Assembly: GCA_016838895.1 (NCBI GenBank)
Contig: JAEKNU010000005.1
Span: forward strand, 1 to 64,000
DNA length: 64,000 nucleotides
From: Chloroflexota bacterium
Lineage (GTDB): Bacteria > Chloroflexota > Anaerolineae > Anaerolineales > Anaerolineaceae
Direction of reading: 5' to 3'
Translations under genes and position numbers: made by a program
Shown: positions 60,110 through 64,000 of the stretch, one piece after another
Position numbering within the stretch: the stretch's first letter is position 1
How the letters are laid out: each line of letters starts with the position of its first letter
The notes under the pieces: model-generated
Seen by the model: only the letters and a program-made list of their open reading frames with translations
What the model was told of the DNA's origin: nothing
Databases searched by the model: none

Positions 60110-63040
60110 ATGACAACACCATTACTAAAAAACCTGAATACAAGACCTCTAACGCTTCAAGCCGATCAAGATGCTGAAGCAAATCAAATACAGATTATCT
60201 CCCTGTTTTCGATAATTGCTGCCATCTCCTTGGGGATACTCACGTTATATTCTGTATTCTCGACAATTTTCCGTGCTTCTAATCAAACCGAAATCTGGTA
60301 CTACGCAATCATTAGTGGTTTTGCTCTTATTTCTGGTGTAGCTTGTTTTCTAGTCAGCTCCTATCTCTTCCGAGATACACCTAATATTCGGATTTTCATT
60401 CTTAATGCTGCTTTTCAAATGCCACTGATCATAACATCTCTGCTGATAAACAGAAGTGGACCTTTTGCTGCATTGTTGATTTTGCCCTACACACTTACGC
60501 TTTCTTCCATTATTGAATACGATAAACAAAGTGAAACGATTTTAATTACAGGTATTATCGGTGCTTTTGTTACCGCAGTCATAAGTGTATTTTCTCCGTT
60601 CACACAAATCCCCGATCTATTGATCACCATCTATATGGGCATCGGCATAGTTGTCTTTATTGGATTATTTGCATACTTTCTGATTTCGAAGAAAGTACAA
60701 GCAACGTTACGCCTGAAATTAATCGCAACGGCATTTTCCATTGTTATTGTGCCAGCAGTAATTTTCTCGGTTGTGCAATATCGATCTCTGGCAACACTGC
60801 TTCAGCGCCAGGCATTTGATGGACTATCCTATGCATCAGAAAAAACATCAGATTCATTAAATGCTTTTATTCGTAATAACCAGACGAACCTTGATCGTCT
60901 ATCCACATTTCCACTCTTTGAATACTTCTTAACTATGGATAATCCAGACACATACGCAACAATTATGGACAACACGATCAATACTGCAACCAGAAGTTTA
61001 ATCACCTCTGGACCAAGAGAGTTCATAATTGATTTCATAATTCTGGATATTGATGGGGAAATACTTTATACCTCAGGGGAAACAAATGATGGGATTCGCA
61101 TGAGCACCCATGATAGTTTCCGTAAACCAATGTTGGAAAAAGTACAATACATTAGCCCAATTCGATTTGAGCGATTTCAGAATCCATACTTCGATTTTTC
61201 AATACCTCTTTATGGTTCCACAGATACTACTGAGCCAATTGGTGTTTTTATTGTACGCTATGATTCAAAAGTACTTGACTATATTCTTGAATTAAACAAT
61301 CAATTGTATGGCGAATATTCAGCTCCATTGCTAGTAAATGATTACAATATCGTAATTTCAGATTATTTTAACTATTATGTCAAATATTCACTTCTTTCAG
61401 AACTTACAGGTCTCGAAATCGATTATTTGACACTTGAAAATCGTTTACCGCCTGGAACATTAATAAAAGAAAATCTTGATTATGGACCAATTATCAATGC
61501 GCTTTCAAATCCCGAAACAGAAGCAAACTTTAGTGGGACTTTAAAAGATATTACTGGACCTGTAAATGTATTAGGTTCAGTAAAACCAGTTACAAATACG
61601 GATTGGAAGGTGATTTATGTATTTGATCAATCTTCATCAATAGGCCAAATTGATCGTCAAGCAGATATTCTTGTCTTAATGACCGCAGTGTTGACAGCTT
61701 TGGTTAGCATGATCGCTATCAATCGCGCCAGTACAATTATTTCTCCAATTACAGATCTGACGATCACAGCTGATAAAATCGCAAGTGGTGACCTGACCGC
61801 TAAATCTGGTATTGAAAGTAGTGATGAATTAGGTACGTTGAGTAGCGTTTTTAATCTGATGACCAAACAGCTTCAATCATTGATTAATGATCTTGAAGAT
61901 CGTGTTCTTGCACGTACCAGAGATTTAAATGAACAGAATCAACTTCTTCGATTGCGATCCCAGCAAATTCAAACGGTATCTGATGTTGCTCGAAACATTA
62001 CTCAAACTGTTGAGTTGGAAGTCTTATTACGTCGGGTAACAATTTTAATTAGCGAACGTTTCAACTTCTACCATGTTGGCGTTTTCCTTGTTGATGAGAA
62101 AGGTGAGTACGCTATTTTACGTTCTGCCAATAGTAAAGGCGGCGCGGAAATGCTTAATAATAATCACCGACTGCGCGTTGGTCATGTAGGTATTGTGGGC
62201 TATGTCACTGGTACTGGCCGACCTCGTATTGCAACAAATGTTGGTGAGGATGCTGTTTATTTTGACAATCCATTCCTACCAGATACGCGTTCTGAAATGG
62301 CTTTGCCGTTGATCATTGGGGACACAATTATCGGTGCGCTTGATGTACAATCCACTGAACCAAATGCGTTTTCTAATGAAGATATTGAACTATTTAGTGC
62401 ATTGTCTGACCAAATTGCTATTGCTATCACAAATAACCGTCTCTACACTGAAACGGCTGCTGCGCTGGAAGAATTAGAATCAATTCACAGGCAATACCTT
62501 CGTCAGGAATGGGAAAAAGAAACTGATAAGAAATACATTCAAGCTTATCAATATACCCCGCAAGGTGTAAGTGCATTACAAAATGCACCGGTTGATATGA
62601 TCCCATCTGAAATTCAAGCTGGTAAACCCGTCATTCACCGTACAGAAGCTGATGAAGACGGTATGATGGAAACCACGATTGATATTCCGATTGTAGTACG
62701 TGGTGAATCTATCGGTATGATCCGCATGCAAGATGAAGTAAAAAAAGGTTTGGAATTTAACGAAAACGAAGCAGAAATTATTCAACAAATTTCTGATCAA
62801 ATTGCAATCGCTCTTGAAAATGCCCGCTTATTTGAGCAAACGGTTAAGCGTGCGGAACGGGAAAAGAAAGTTATGGAAATTACAAACCAATTCCGTTCAA
62901 CAAATAATTCACAACAAATGTTAAGTATTGCGATTGAAGCGATTCAAAAAGAACTTAGAACAACTCGTACACAGGTCATTTTCAAAAACCTGGAACGCTC
63001 TACAGGTCAGTTGGATAATGAATATGTAAGTGAAAACTAA
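60110..63040 (+). CDS. Large membrane sensor with extracytoplasmic, HAMP and GAF domains, no output domain
   Basis: The 976-residue protein has about six N-terminal membrane helices (28-195), TM 202-224, an extracytoplasmic ligand-binding region of Cache type (225-518, with ILDIDGEILYTSGET and DWKVIYVFD), TM 519-540, HAMP (540-595), coiled coil, a canonical GAF domain (630-785, FNFYHVGVFLVDEKGEYAIL, NPFLPDTRSEMALPL), the aromatic helix YLRQEWEKE (796-804), a reduced GAF-like unit (850-910) and the incomplete GAF start (918-962). It combines the polytopic part of the two preceding proteins with the HAMP/sensor part of the first. No catalytic output domain follows. Its stop is 19 bases before the ParA-type ATPase gene. 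Confidence 0.85.
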   Translation: MTTPLLKNLNTRPLTLQADQDAEANQIQIISLFSIIAAISLGILTLYSVFSTIFRASNQTEIWYYAIISGFALISGVACFLVSSYLFRDTPNIRIFILNAAFQMPLIITSLLINRSGPFAALLILPYTLTLSSIIEYDKQSETILITGIIGAFVTAVISVFSPFTQIPDLLITIYMGIGIVVFIGLFAYFLISKKVQATLRLKLIATAFSIVIVPAVIFSVVQYRSLATLLQRQAFDGLSYASEKTSDSLNAFIRNNQTNLDRLSTFPLFEYFLTMDNPDTYATIMDNTINTATRSLITSGPREFIIDFIILDIDGEILYTSGETNDGIRMSTHDSFRKPMLEKVQYISPIRFERFQNPYFDFSIPLYGSTDTTEPIGVFIVRYDSKVLDYILELNNQLYGEYSAPLLVNDYNIVISDYFNYYVKYSLLSELTGLEIDYLTLENRLPPGTLIKENLDYGPIINALSNPETEANFSGTLKDITGPVNVLGSVKPVTNTDWKVIYVFDQSSSIGQIDRQADILVLMTAVLTALVSMIAINRASTIISPITDLTITADKIASGDLTAKSGIESSDELGTLSSVFNLMTKQLQSLINDLEDRVLARTRDLNEQNQLLRLRSQQIQTVSDVARNITQTVELEVLLRRVTILISERFNFYHVGVFLVDEKGEYAILRSANSKGGAEMLNNNHRLRVGHVGIVGYVTGTGRPRIATNVGEDAVYFDNPFLPDTRSEMALPLIIGDTIIGALDVQSTEPNAFSNEDIELFSALSDQIAIAITNNRLYTETAAALEELESIHRQYLRQEWEKETDKKYIQAYQYTPQGVSALQNAPVDMIPSEIQAGKPVIHRTEADEDGMMETTIDIPIVVRGESIGMIRMQDEVKKGLEFNENEAEIIQQISDQIAIALENARLFEQTVKRAEREKKVMEITNQFRSTNNSQQMLSIAIEAIQKELRTTRTQVIFKNLERSTGQLDNEYVSEN

Positions 63041-63059
63041 TTATTATAGTTGAGGGCTT

Positions 63060-63827
63060 ATGTTTGTCATTGCAGTTGCAAATGAAAAAGGTGGTGTCGC
63101 CAAAACCACAACTACCCTGTCCTTGGGATCGGTTCTTGCTGCAAAAGGGTATAAAACATGTATTGTTGACCTGGATGCGCAAGCAAACCTATCTCTTGCC
63201 ATTGGATTTGATCCTAATCAAACTCAAAAATCTGTTGCCGGTTTATTTCAAAACACCTCTACATTTTATGAAACCATCCAACAAACCAAAATTCAAAATC
63301 TTTGGTTAGTACCATCCAACCATCAGATGAGTATGTCAGAAAGGTTTTTACCTATTCAGAGAAATTATGAATACCTGCTCCGGGATATCATTCGGAAATA
63401 TTTTCAGGATTTCGATTATGTAGTTATCGATTGTCCACCATTCTTAGGTGCTGTCACGTTAAATGCTTTAGTTGCGGCAAATCTGCTGCTCATTCCTACG
63501 CAGGCTGAGTATTTTTCTGTATTTGCACTGAAAGGATTAATGGCCTGGATTAAACAAATTCGTTCAAAACATAATGCGCAACTTACCTATCGTCTTGTTC
63601 TAACCATGGTCGATAAACGCAATAAAATTCATCGCGTATTAAGCGAACAACTACGTAATTCGTTTAATAATGGGTTGTTCGAAACAACAATTAATATTGA
63701 TACCAAATTAAGGGAATGTCCAATCGCTGGTTTGCCAATTATTCATCATGCTGGCAAAAGCCGTGCTGCATTGCAGTATACAGCACTGGGAGAGGAGATC
63801 GTCAATTATGTCACAGAAACAAATTAA
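63060..63827 (+). CDS. ParA/MinD-family ATPase
   Basis: The 255-residue protein has the deviant Walker A NEKGGVAKTTTTLSLG (signature Lys and second Lys), IVDLDAQANLSLAIGF (switch), YVVIDCPPFLGAVTLNAL (Walker B) and PTQAEYFSVFALKGL. It is Soj/ParA-like, cytoplasmic, and lacks MinD's C-terminal membrane helix and an N-terminal DNA-binding extension. No ParB gene or parS-like 16-base palindrome is nearby. Position after four membrane sensors suggests an orphan ParA that positions a protein complex, as in ParC or PpfA, rather than DNA. That is inference. Confidence 0.92.
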   Translation: MFVIAVANEKGGVAKTTTTLSLGSVLAAKGYKTCIVDLDAQANLSLAIGFDPNQTQKSVAGLFQNTSTFYETIQQTKIQNLWLVPSNHQMSMSERFLPIQRNYEYLLRDIIRKYFQDFDYVVIDCPPFLGAVTLNALVAANLLLIPTQAEYFSVFALKGLMAWIKQIRSKHNAQLTYRLVLTMVDKRNKIHRVLSEQLRNSFNNGLFETTINIDTKLRECPIAGLPIIHHAGKSRAALQYTALGEEIVNYVTETN

Positions 63828-64000
63828 TAACAGACTCAATGAACTGTTCTCCGATATCAGCAATGATTTGTTGCAATCATCCGTCTCCGAACCGAGTATA
63901 GAAAACAATATTGATATCGGTTGGCGATGGGAATGTGATAAGGAAGGACTATACACATTCTGTTCTGATGAGATCTCAACGGTTTTCAATGTAACCCCTG
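63808..64000 (+). CDS. Start of a PAS-like sensor protein (cut by window end)
   Basis: The open frame begins at ATG 63808, overlaps the ParA-type gene by 20 bases, and has GAGGAG ten bases upstream. It is still open at base 64000 (64 codons). After about 37 polar residues comes GWRWECDKEGLYTFCSDEI, resembling the beginning of a PAS domain (W-x-W-x-x-D-x-x-G-x-Y). What lies beyond is not visible; a histidine kinase would be a common continuation. Confidence 0.65.
   Translation, partial: MSQKQINNRLNELFSDISNDLLQSSVSEPSIENNIDIGWRWECDKEGLYTFCSDEISTVFNVTP

Noticed and set aside
63060-63827. Plasmid or chromosome partition locus
   Set aside because: No parB gene or parS-like palindrome is visible and the neighbours are chromosomal-type genes; kept as an orphan ParA instead.
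1-64000. Mobile elements, prophage or integrated islands
   Set aside because: No transposase, integrase, attachment repeats or phage genes were found; base composition looks uniform by eye.

Overview
This AT-rich window looks like chromosomal DNA of a Chloroflexota bacterium, probably class Anaerolineae. That placement is inference, not a database match. It rests on the Thr-Pro-rich linker of the secreted peptidase, the expanded GAF-domain membrane proteins with a loop typical of that phylum, the shikimate kinase/dehydroquinate synthase fusion, and the mixture of Gram-positive-like gene orders (mreBCD-mrdA-minCDE-rodA) with single-copy housekeeping genes. I see no transposase, integrase, phage gene, rRNA or CRISPR array.

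Layout. 1-6.4 kb: a cytoplasmic LysM protein and a possible DhaL-like protein, tRNA-Asp, a Tat lipoprotein of the DUF362 family, a glycosyltransferase, a tRNA-dihydrouridine synthase, an AhpD-like protein and a membrane-anchored C39-type peptidase. 6.4-15.4 kb (minus strand): a ten-gene aromatic amino-acid operon (aroH, aroF, tyrA, aroA, aroE, aroC, aroKB, aroQ, then a low-molecular-weight phosphatase and a fructosamine kinase). In front of it lie a sigma-70-type promoter, a 28-codon leader peptide packed with Phe and Tyr codons, and a rho-independent terminator, with sequences able to form pause, antiterminator and terminator pairings. 15.5-24.4 kb: AIM24-family protein, molybdenum hydroxylase, cyclophilin, small membrane proteins, M48 protease, arabinokinase-like glycosyltransferase, YigZ. 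24.4-31.4 kb (minus): a heterodimeric ABC exporter, Tex, a DUF364 protein and an unknown protein. 31.4-42.8 kb: tRNA-Leu, trigger factor, ClpP, HAD phosphatases, RlmN, FtsY, RF2 with its programmed frameshift, phosphofructokinase, Rel, VKOR and a DUF1540-like acidic protein. 42.8-52 kb (minus): the cell-shape and division operon mreBCD-mrdA-minCDE-rodA, followed by gltX and tRNA-Gln.

52-64 kb: tRNA-Gly, then a same-strand, tightly spaced signalling cluster: two stand-alone receiver proteins, four membrane proteins built from sensor regions plus GAF domains but with no recognisable kinase, cyclase or other output domain, a ParA/MinD-type ATPase, and the start of a PAS-like protein cut by the window end. 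This cluster and the Phe/Tyr attenuator are the two most interesting parts of the window.

The genes fall into co-directional operons that often overlap by 1, 4 or 8 bases. All four tRNAs have a recognisable promoter immediately upstream, with 17-base spacers. Several starts are decided by Shine-Dalgarno position rather than by the longest open frame; these choices are explained in the entries.
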